From the NCBI GenBank assembly GCA_016195915.1, contig JACPYS010000066.1, forward strand, positions 1-46,107: a DNA stretch of 46,107 nucleotides, given 5' to 3'. Both the position numbers and the translations under genes were made by a program. Numbering within the stretch: position 1 is the first letter of the stretch; each line of letters opens with the position of its first letter. The notes beneath the pieces were generated by a model. That model ran no database searches. It saw only the letters and a program-made list of their open reading frames with translations, and was not told the origin of the DNA. Origin of the DNA: Betaproteobacteria bacterium (GTDB taxonomy: Bacteria > Pseudomonadota > Gammaproteobacteria > Burkholderiales > SG8-39). Below are positions 22,633 to 29,505 of this stretch, one piece after another.

Positions 22633-23622
22633 GTGAAGCCTCTGTCCAACCAGCAACGGCTGCACCTCGTCAATTCCGAGCAGCTCTACGAGAACTACCG
22701 CGCCGCCCGGGAACACACCAAGTCCTACGCCTACGGCATGCGTTGGAAACGGGTGCGGGAGATGGACTACCTGTTTCGTGGCGCGGATCGATTGGGCGGC
22801 GGCAAGCTGCTCGGTCGTCGAAGCGCCGAAACAGAACGGATCCTGCAGGCGTTTCGGGAAGGCAAGGCCTCTGCCGCCGGGCGGCTCGATACCATCGAAC
22901 GACACCTCCACGAGCAGGCGCGGCTCAATCGAGCCTTGCGGCTCGGTCGTGTGCCACGCGTGATCAGCCGGATCCTGCGTGAGATCGATGCCGCGGGCAT
23001 GCACGCCTCGTTTACCGTGCTCGGCACCCAGGCCATGTACGCGTACGAAGCCGCGGCAGGAGTCCAGTTCCTGCTCGAACTGCTCGCTTCCGGAGACGTC
23101 GACCTGCTCTACGACACCCGCAAGTCAATCACGCTTGCCTCGCGAAAGCTTGACGGAGCGGGGCTGCTCGGTCTGCTGAAGAAAGCCGACCGCAGCTTCG
23201 AATGCATACGCAAACGCGGATTTCGGGCCGCCAATGCCGGGCAGTTCATGGTGGACCTGATCGTGCCACCGCGGTCGATGCGTGATGCCGCACCGATCAC
23301 CTTCAGCGCCGACGATCTGGTTGCGTCGGAAGTGCCGGGCCTGCAGTGGCTCATCAACGCGCCCAAGCTCTCGGCATGCGCGATCGACGAGGACGGCTGG
23401 CCTGCGACGTTCCGCGTGCCCGATCCGCGCGCTTTCGCTCTGCACAAGGCGTGGCTCGCGGGCCAGCCGGGCCGCGAGCCGGTCAAGAAACCGCGCGATC
23501 TCGCGCAGGCGAAAGCTGTCGCGTCCACGGTCGTCGAACACATGCCGCAGCTGTCGTTCGATGAAGCACTGACATCGCTGCATGGCGATGTGCGCAGCAT
23601 GCGCTCGGTGCTGGGCGTTTGA
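22633..23622 (+). CDS. GSU2403-like nucleotidyltransferase-fold protein
   Basis: 329 residues. An N-terminal helical region (about 1-115, with NQQRLHLVNSEQLYENYRAA) precedes a nucleotidyltransferase core. ASFTVLGTQAMYAYEAAAGV holds the Gly-rich motif and GDVDLLYDTR (154-163) the metal-binding acidic motif. A substrate domain with DLVASEVPGLQWL and ending MRSVLGV follows. The fold is shared with AbiEii/MenA toxins and tRNA nucleotidyltransferases; the function of the GSU2403 group is not established as far as I know. GTG at 22633 is just after the fourth leader repeat, which includes the ribosome site. It stands alone beside a toxin-antitoxin pair, so a toxin-like or defence role is possible. 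Confidence 0.75.
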   Translation: MKPLSNQQRLHLVNSEQLYENYRAAREHTKSYAYGMRWKRVREMDYLFRGADRLGGGKLLGRRSAETERILQAFREGKASAAGRLDTIERHLHEQARLNRALRLGRVPRVISRILREIDAAGMHASFTVLGTQAMYAYEAAAGVQFLLELLASGDVDLLYDTRKSITLASRKLDGAGLLGLLKKADRSFECIRKRGFRAANAGQFMVDLIVPPRSMRDAAPITFSADDLVASEVPGLQWLINAPKLSACAIDEDGWPATFRVPDPRAFALHKAWLAGQPGREPVKKPRDLAQAKAVASTVVEHMPQLSFDEALTSLHGDVRSMRSVLGV

Positions 23623-23717
23623 CGCCTGTCGGCGCCTACCCGAGGTCTGCGGGGACATCCTTCGAGCCGGGCGCCGAGTCGCTGGCGAAATCCGCTCAGG
23701 CAACTGGTGAGCTTTGC
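23623..23717. other. Spacer before the duplicated HD-GYP tail
   Basis: No gene seen. It contains GAGCCGGGCGCCG, echoed near 25070 on the other side of the ATPase gene, possibly by chance. Confidence 0.3.
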
Positions 23718-23840
23718 GCCTCCGGCTCCCGGAACTGTGCCTGGATCTCCTGCACCTTCTTCGCGTTAAAGGCGAGCGCTTCGACGCAGTCCTCGTCGAA
23801 TTTCGAGCGCGCCAGCTTGCGCAGCCACGCGTAGGCCTCC
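23718..23840 (-). repeat. Duplicated 3' end of the HD-GYP gene, copy A
   Basis: 123 bp matching 25135-25257 with about four differences (roughly 97 percent identity by eye). On the minus strand it encodes EAYAWLRKLARSKFDEDCVE and on to IQAQFREPEA, the C-terminal end of the HD-GYP protein, but with no gene attached. Similarity starts and ends abruptly. Confidence 0.9.
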
Positions 23841-23887
23841 CGGCAAGATCGGGTTGACATTCCTCCAAATTCGCCGAAAATGGACAA

Positions 23888-25069
23888 GTGCAGAATATCC
23901 CCCGAAGCATCGAGTCGCGGCTGCGCCAGGTACTTGAGCGGCAGAAGTCCGTGCTGCTGCTCGGGCCGCGCCAGACCGGCAAGACGACGCTGGTGGAGGC
24001 GCTCAAGCCCGACCTGCTGTTGAACTTTCTGCGGCCGGAGGTGCGGCAACGCTACGAGCGGACGCCGCAACTACTGCGCGCGGAACTGGAGTCGCGTGCC
24101 GAACGGGTGCGCGGGCGCCGGCCGTTGGTCGTCCTGGACGAGGTGCAGCGGGTGCCGGAGCTCGTCAATGTCGTCCAGGACCTGATTGATCGGCGGCTGG
24201 CCCGGTTTGTCCTCACGGGCTCGTCGGCGCGCAAGCTGCGGCGCGGGCCGGGCGTCAATTTGCTTCCGGGCCGGCTGCTGCCGCTGCGCCTGGACCCGCT
24301 GTCTCTGGCCGAGCGCATCCCGCGGACCCTGGAGGAAGCTCTGCTGTACGGCAGCCTGCCGGGAATGGCGCTGGCGGCCGACGACGCGGCGCGCGAAGAG
24401 GATTTGCGCGCCTACACGACCCTGTATCTGGAGGAGGAAGTGCGGGCCGAAGCGCTGGTACGCAATCTCGGCCGGTTTTCGCGCTTCCTGCAACTGGCCG
24501 CGCTCGAAGCCGGCAACATCAGCCACTTCCGCGGCATCGCGCAGGAACTCGGCGTGACCCACAGCAGCGTGGCCGGCTATTATGAAATCCTGGAAGACTG
24601 CCTGATCGCCGAGCGGATCGAGCCGTTGTCCGAGAGTCGCACGCGCAAGAAACTCACCAAGTCACCCCGATATCTGTTCTTCGACCTCGGCGTGCGCCGC
24701 GCGGCCGCCGACGAAGGCCGGCGCCTGCCACCGCGCGTGCTCGGTGCCTTGTTCGAGCAGTTCGTCGGATTGGAACTGCTGCGCGCCACGCGGCAGGTCT
24801 CCGCCCATCTCAAGCTGCGCTTCTGGCGCGACCCCGACGGCCCCGAAGTGGATTGGATCGTGGTTGGCGACGAACGGTGGGTGCCGGTGGAAGCGAAATG
24901 GAGCGACGCGCCGGCCGCACGGGACGCGCGGCATCTGCAAACATTTCTGAGCGAGTACCCGAAGGCACGCGAAGGCTTCGTCGTCTGCCGCACGCCGCGG
25001 CGGTTCAGAATCGCCCCCAGGATCACGGCCGTTCCCTGGCAGGAGATTCACAGCCTGCTGCCAGCCTGA
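23888..25069 (+). CDS. AAA ATPase with DUF4143 domain
   Basis: 393 residues. N-terminal P-loop ATPase: Walker A GPRQTGKTT (26-34), Walker B LVVLDEVQ (80-87) and sensor LTGSSARKLRRG. A winged-helix-like section (GNISHFRGIAQELGVTHSSV) and a C-terminal DUF4143 nuclease-like domain follow, with GPEVDWIVVGDERWVPVEAK resembling a PD-(D/E)xK core (Asp, Glu, Lys). This COG1373-type family is common, highly mobile and poorly understood. GTG at 23888 is the earliest credible start; a TTGACA at 23854-23859 may be its -35. The gene sits exactly between the two copies of the HD-GYP tail, pointing to a late insertion. Confidence 0.87.
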   Translation: MQNIPRSIESRLRQVLERQKSVLLLGPRQTGKTTLVEALKPDLLLNFLRPEVRQRYERTPQLLRAELESRAERVRGRRPLVVLDEVQRVPELVNVVQDLIDRRLARFVLTGSSARKLRRGPGVNLLPGRLLPLRLDPLSLAERIPRTLEEALLYGSLPGMALAADDAAREEDLRAYTTLYLEEEVRAEALVRNLGRFSRFLQLAALEAGNISHFRGIAQELGVTHSSVAGYYEILEDCLIAERIEPLSESRTRKKLTKSPRYLFFDLGVRRAAADEGRRLPPRVLGALFEQFVGLELLRATRQVSAHLKLRFWRDPDGPEVDWIVVGDERWVPVEAKWSDAPAARDARHLQTFLSEYPKAREGFVVCRTPRRFRIAPRITAVPWQEIHSLLPA

Positions 25070-25094
25070 GCCGGGGCGCCGGGTTGTCCTGCCG

Positions 25095-26288
25095 TCACCC
25101 GCCTGACCCGATCGCATCGCTGGCGGACGTGGGTGCCTCCGGCTCCCGGAACTGCGCCTGGATCTCCTGCACCTTGTTCGCGTTGAAGGCGAGCGCCTCG
25201 ACGCAGTCCTCGTCGAATTTCGAGCGCGCCAGCTTGCGCAGCCACGCGTAGGCCTCCGCGTTCGACCACGAAGGCTTGTAGGGACGAAAACTGGTGAGGG
25301 CGTCGAACACGTCCGCCACCGCGACGATGCGCGATTCGATCGGGATCTGCCCGTCGTGCAGCCCGTGCGGATAGCCGCGGCCATCCATGGTTTCGTGGTG
25401 CGACTCCGCGATGTGGCGCAGCAGGTCCAGGCCGTCGAGTTGCTCGAGGCCGAAGTTGTGCGCGATCGAGTCGATCATCTCGCGGCCGCGCACCGTGTGC
25501 TGCTTCATCTCCTCGCGCTCCGCATCCGAAAGCAGTCCGGGCTTCAGCAGGATGCGGTCGGGCAGGGCGAGTTTGCCAAGATCGTGCAGTGGAGCGAATT
25601 CAAATATGCGTTCGATCACCGCGTCATCGAGGTCGGCCGCGCCGGTCGCTGCGAGGTGCTGCGCAATCAGGCGCGCGTAACGCGCCACGCGGTCGATGTG
25701 CGTGCCGGTTTCCGGATCGCGGTAGTGCACCAGGTCGTGCGCCGTCTTCACCGCCGCGGCCAGGATGCGCACGGCGAGCATCTCGGTGGTCACGATCGCA
25801 GAGATCAGGTGGGCGTATACGTCGACGGTCTTGAGTACCGGCGGTGCAAATACGCCCCGAGCGCGTGAGTTGAAGAAGATGAATCCCCAGAACGAGCCGT
25901 CCAGATGCATCGGTACCGTATAGCTCGCGCGGAAACCTTCCTGCGCGATGATCTGCGTGTGCGTGTGCCTTCCGCTGCGAAAGATATCGAGGTCTTCGAC
26001 CACGCGCGAGCGGCCGGTGCGCAGGATCTCCGCGAGCGAGGGTGACTCCGACAGGCGCGCTTCGTAGCGGACCAGGTCGTTACGGCCGGGGGAGCTGGCA
26101 AGGAAGGTCTTGAGCAGGTCAGTTGCCGTGTCGTAGGCGGCGACCGAAATGCGGTGGATGAACTCGAATTCGGCGGAGAGCGCCTCGTGTATCGCAAGCA
26201 GCTTCCGCTCCAGCGGCAGGCTGCGATTGAGCGCGTCGAGCGGGTCGGCGTGCTGGTAGAGCGCGGCCTGCGGTTCGTTCTCTGCCAC
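25095..26288 (-). CDS. GAF-like sensor with HD-GYP phosphodiesterase domain
   Basis: 397 residues. The N-terminal ~170 form a GAF-like sensory domain (SRVVEDLDIFRSGRHTHTQI, SYTVPMHLDGSFWGFIFFNS). The C-terminal half is an HD-GYP cyclic-di-GMP phosphodiesterase with HDLGK (235-239) and the complete HHETMDGRGYPHGL (297-310). It should lower cyclic-di-GMP in response to a cytoplasmic signal. Start GTG at 26288. It follows the polyferredoxin gene on the same strand by 19 bases, so it may be the last gene of the molybdoenzyme operon. Its 3' 123 bp are duplicated beyond the ATPase gene. Confidence 0.9.
   Translation of the reverse strand: MAENEPQAALYQHADPLDALNRSLPLERKLLAIHEALSAEFEFIHRISVAAYDTATDLLKTFLASSPGRNDLVRYEARLSESPSLAEILRTGRSRVVEDLDIFRSGRHTHTQIIAQEGFRASYTVPMHLDGSFWGFIFFNSRARGVFAPPVLKTVDVYAHLISAIVTTEMLAVRILAAAVKTAHDLVHYRDPETGTHIDRVARYARLIAQHLAATGAADLDDAVIERIFEFAPLHDLGKLALPDRILLKPGLLSDAEREEMKQHTVRGREMIDSIAHNFGLEQLDGLDLLRHIAESHHETMDGRGYPHGLHDGQIPIESRIVAVADVFDALTSFRPYKPSWSNAEAYAWLRKLARSKFDEDCVEALAFNANKVQEIQAQFREPEAPTSASDAIGSGG
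25135..25257 (-). repeat. Duplicated 3' end of the HD-GYP gene, copy B
   Basis: The copy that belongs to the intact HD-GYP reading frame; partner of 23718-23840 in direct orientation, 1,417 bp away. The two copies flank the DUF4143 ATPase gene. Confidence 0.9.
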
Positions 26289-26307
26289 CGTCCGGTTCCC
26301 GGTTCGA

Positions 26308-27891
26308 TCAATTCATCATCGTAGCGCGCTGGCGGCAGGCGGGGCACGTCTTCAATCGCTCGATACCCTGATCTTCGAGCACTGGGTGATCTTTCATGCG
26401 CTCCAGGCTCGATTCGAGCAAACGCCGGCTGATGAACGGCGTGCCGCATTCGATGCAGCGGAACATTACGTCTTCGTGAAGCAGCCGGGCTTCCGCGCGC
26501 AGGCTCAAACCCTGAACGATCCGCGCTCCAAGCGTGATCGCCTTCTCGGGACACCCGGTCTCGCACAGTCCGCATTGAACGCATCCGGCTTCGGAAAAGC
26601 GCAGCTTTGGTTCCGGCTCGGGCTCGGCGAGGAGCGCGGCCGTGGGGCACAGGTTTACGCACGCAAAACAAAGCGTGCACTTGCCGCGGTCCACAACGAC
26701 CTCGCCGAAGGGCAATCCGGCCGGTACCTGAACCGGCGCTCCCGCAACATCTGGTTCTGCATGCAACGCGTCGAGCGCGGCGAGAATTGCCGGCCGCTTC
26801 CTCATCGCTTCGTTGACAGTGTATGGAATGGCGCCGGTTGAGTGCGCGGGGATTGCTTCCACCGCCGCCGTCAGCGCACCGAGCTCCGCCAGCGCGATTC
26901 GCCCGGCTGAGATCCCTTTGCCGGCGAGCAGCGTGCGCGCCTCGGCGATCTTGGTATCGAGCAGACGCTGTTCCTCGACCGGGGCACCCGGACCGTTGGC
27001 AATCACGACGCCCGAAGCTCCGGCGGCCAGCACCTCGAACCAGAGTTCCTCCCCGAACGCGGGAAGCGCGTCGACCTGGAATGTCCGTGCTCGGTCGGGC
27101 AGGCGGGCAGCATCGATTGCCGCCTGCATTCCCGGCGCGTGAGCGACGATCACCGGAGCAGTTCCGCATTCTTCGATGATCCCGTCGAGAATCCCTCGCA
27201 ATGACCTCCTCAGCGCGCCACGCTGCGGCCGATTGAAGGTCAATGCCCCGGTGGGACATGCGAGCGTGCAACTCGCACAGCCTTGGCAAAGCACCGCGTC
27301 GACCTGAACATAGTCGCCTGTGGAGCGGATCGCTCCAGCCGGACAGGCATCTAGACAACGCGCGCAGCCGCGCAGCCCCTTCGCGCCGTGTGCACAGTAC
27401 GATTCTTCGTAATCTACAAACCGGGGTTTGGCGAAGCGTCCGACCAGACGAGAAAGCTCGGCCGCCGCCGCCGCAAGCGCCGCCTGGTCACCGTGCGAAG
27501 CGAAATAGCCGAGCGGCGTAACGCTGCCCGAGAGCAAGGGCGTTGCCGAGAGATCCAGTATGAGATCGAAGCTTCCATCCGCATTCGCGCTGAACCCGCC
27601 GATATCGCGCGAGCCGCCCTCGGGTACCGCCGCCTGGGCGCGAAAGGTACCAAACGTGCCAGACAGGGAAACCACTCGTCCACCCACAGCCGTAACGCTT
27701 TCGGGAACACCCTCCAGCGCCCGGATGCCAGGTGCGAACACCACGACCTTCAGCGACTGGGCGAGCGCGCTTACGAATTCGGTCATGGCCGCATCGCCGC
27801 CGATCACCAGGACCGTACCGCGCGATTCGAGGAGGATCGCATCCGGCGCGATGCTCGCGCCGGGCGCGAGCCGCGAAAGCATGCCGGTCAT
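26308..27891 (-). CDS. Polyferredoxin with four [4Fe-4S] motifs
   Basis: 527 residues. Four ferredoxin cysteine sets are visible: CARCLDACPAGAI with upstream CAHG, CQGCASCTLACPTGAL, CTLCFACVNLCPTAAL and CVQCGLCETGCPEKAI. A C-terminal CIECGTPF ... CPACRQR pair looks like a zinc or further cluster site. The N-terminal ~180 residues include TVLVIGGDAAMTEFVSALAQ, perhaps a nucleotide-binding-like fold. It begins at ATG 27891, overlapping the TorD-like gene by four bases. In the operon context it probably links the molybdoenzyme to a cytoplasmic electron pool or takes part in its assembly. No close named family is recognised. Confidence 0.85.
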   Translation of the reverse strand: MTGMLSRLAPGASIAPDAILLESRGTVLVIGGDAAMTEFVSALAQSLKVVVFAPGIRALEGVPESVTAVGGRVVSLSGTFGTFRAQAAVPEGGSRDIGGFSANADGSFDLILDLSATPLLSGSVTPLGYFASHGDQAALAAAAAELSRLVGRFAKPRFVDYEESYCAHGAKGLRGCARCLDACPAGAIRSTGDYVQVDAVLCQGCASCTLACPTGALTFNRPQRGALRRSLRGILDGIIEECGTAPVIVAHAPGMQAAIDAARLPDRARTFQVDALPAFGEELWFEVLAAGASGVVIANGPGAPVEEQRLLDTKIAEARTLLAGKGISAGRIALAELGALTAAVEAIPAHSTGAIPYTVNEAMRKRPAILAALDALHAEPDVAGAPVQVPAGLPFGEVVVDRGKCTLCFACVNLCPTAALLAEPEPEPKLRFSEAGCVQCGLCETGCPEKAITLGARIVQGLSLRAEARLLHEDVMFRCIECGTPFISRRLLESSLERMKDHPVLEDQGIERLKTCPACRQRATMMN

Positions 27892-28517
27892 GCGGCGGTC
27901 TGCTCGAGCAGCAGCGCGATCTCGTTTCGGTCCGTCTGGCAGGTCTGCGCGATCAGAGGAACGATGGCGCGGTAGAAAGGCGTCTCCGCTGCCTGTGCGA
28001 GGCGCTCGCAGTGCCCCGGAACCCACACCAGCAGGTGCTCATCCAGAAAACGCCGCTCGCGCGCGATCCATGCCGCTGCCGCTGCACTGTCATCCGCCTG
28101 CCACGCCTCCATCTCACGATAACAGGCGAGCGAGAGGAAGCGCAGTTCCGCGCCGAGGTGGTCGGAAGGTCCCGCTTCCGGAACGGGCGGCTCGAAGCCT
28201 GCCTCGCGATAGGCGGCCTCGACGGCCATCGTCGAATCGCCCATCAATCGCGATTCCAGCGCTACGGATTCGAAAGGCGCCGGCGCGCCGTGGCGCGCGG
28301 TCAGTCCCGCAAACAGCCTCGTGTAATCGATTTCGAGGGCTTCGAGCGCCGTCACGTCGCCGAGCGCGGCCTGTGCCGCCGCATCCGCGGGGTGCGGGAG
28401 TATCGAGCCGAGTTCAGCCAGAAACGCTGCATCCGGCCGATCGAGAACCAGCCGCGCGATCAGCCAGTAGGTCTTGCTGCGGCGTGCTGCCGACTCCGCC
28501 GGCGTCTCCTGCGTCAA
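27888..28517 (-). CDS. TorD/DmsD-family molybdoenzyme chaperone
   Basis: About 209 residues, mostly helical. Family features are RRSKTYWLIARLVLDRPDAA near the start, the EIDYTRLFAG core motif (LExDYxRLF), and DHLGAELRFLSLACYREMEA. These cytoplasmic chaperones bind the Tat signal of molybdoenzymes and help insert the cofactor. TTG at 28517 overlaps the cytochrome stop as TTGA, in keeping with the GTGA and ATGA overlaps in this operon; an ATG at 28574 is an alternative with a longer overlap. It is presumably dedicated to the catalytic subunit encoded at 29506-32106. Confidence 0.85.
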   Translation of the reverse strand: MTQETPAESAARRSKTYWLIARLVLDRPDAAFLAELGSILPHPADAAAQAALGDVTALEALEIDYTRLFAGLTARHGAPAPFESVALESRLMGDSTMAVEAAYREAGFEPPVPEAGPSDHLGAELRFLSLACYREMEAWQADDSAAAAAWIARERRFLDEHLLVWVPGHCERLAQAAETPFYRAIVPLIAQTCQTDRNEIALLLEQTAA

Positions 28518-28801
28518 CGGGAAGCGACGCCGTACCAGGCGGGCTTGCTTCCTTCCCTGTGGCAGTCGAGGCATATCTGCCGGTCGACGATTCGGTCACG
28601 GGGCACCTGCAACACGACATCCGTTCGCTCCGACTTGTGGCAGGCGACGCAATCCATGGAAAACTTCTTCACGTGGATTTGATGGAACCGGCCGTTCTGC
28701 TCGAGCGACTTCTTCGCCGCTGGCGCTTTCTGCGCGGCGCTGACGGCCGGCAAGGCCGCCAGGACAACGCCGATGATCAGAGACGCAAACAGGCGCTTCA
28801 C
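28514..28801 (-). CDS. Small diheme c-type cytochrome
   Basis: 95 residues. A signal peptide (VKRLFASLIIGVVLAALPAV up to SAAQ) is followed by two heme-c sites, CVACH and CLDCH, with extra histidines (FHQIHVKKFS, HREGSK) as possible distal ligands. It is exported and so can take or give electrons to the Tat-exported molybdoenzyme in the periplasm. GTG at 28801 overlaps the Fe-S subunit stop (GTGA). It is shorter than the usual pentaheme or tetraheme partners of such reductases. Confidence 0.85.
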   Translation of the reverse strand: MKRLFASLIIGVVLAALPAVSAAQKAPAAKKSLEQNGRFHQIHVKKFSMDCVACHKSERTDVVLQVPRDRIVDRQICLDCHREGSKPAWYGVASR

Positions 28802-29490
28802 GATTTCGCTCCTTCGTCGAGTACGTAGTAAACCTGCGGGCCGGTGCCGAACTGCTTGCGCGATTGCGTGGCGTTGGTTGCCTTGATGCGCTTCGAAACC
28901 TCGGAATCCGGATCGTCGATGTCTCCGAACATCCTCGCCTGCACCGGGCACACGATGTCGCAGGACGGCGTGTAGGCCTGGTCCTTGCCGATGCGGTCGG
29001 TCTTGCCGTCTGCTACCGCCTGTTCCAGCTTGTGCGTGCAGAAGGTGCACTTCTCGGCGGTCTTTGCCTTCTTGCGGTGCGTCGGATGCCGGTCCGCATG
29101 CGCTATGTTTTCCGCGCCATTCTTGCCTTTGCCGGGATAGAGCGCGTTCAACTCCCGGTTGAGATGCGGAACGCCGTAGGGGCACACGGCAACGCAGTAG
29201 CCGCAGCCGATGCACTTGTTGTAATCGATCAGCACCACGCCGAACTGGTTCTTGGAGATCGCCTTGGCGCCCACCGAATCGCATGCGATCTTGCACGAGG
29301 GCCGTTCACAGTGCATGCAGCCCAAGGTGTTGTAGATCTTCTTTACGCCCGGGTAGGTGCCGACTTCGTACTCGAGCATCGAGTTCCATTGCGCTTCCGG
29401 GGTGAAATGGTTCTCGGTGGCGCAGGCGGCAAGGCAAGCCCGGCAGCCCATGCAGCGTTTCTGATCGATGAGTCTAACGAACTTTGTCAT
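28798..29490 (-). CDS. Four-cluster iron-sulfur subunit of molybdoenzyme (DmsB-like)
   Basis: 230 residues, electron-transfer subunit of the DMSO-reductase family. Cysteine sets: CMGCRACLAAC, CMHCERPSCKIAC, CIGCGYCVAVCPYGVPHL and CTFCTHKLEQA with a later CDIVCP, together four cubane clusters. The length matches ArrB/PsrB/PadC-type subunits. No signal peptide, so it would be exported with the Tat-bearing catalytic partner. It lies 15 bases downstream of the catalytic gene. Confidence 0.92.
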   Translation of the reverse strand: MTKFVRLIDQKRCMGCRACLAACATENHFTPEAQWNSMLEYEVGTYPGVKKIYNTLGCMHCERPSCKIACDSVGAKAISKNQFGVVLIDYNKCIGCGYCVAVCPYGVPHLNRELNALYPGKGKNGAENIAHADRHPTHRKKAKTAEKCTFCTHKLEQAVADGKTDRIGKDQAYTPSCDIVCPVQARMFGDIDDPDSEVSKRIKATNATQSRKQFGTGPQVYYVLDEGAKS

Positions 29491-29505
29491 GGTCGCTTTT
29501 CCGGG

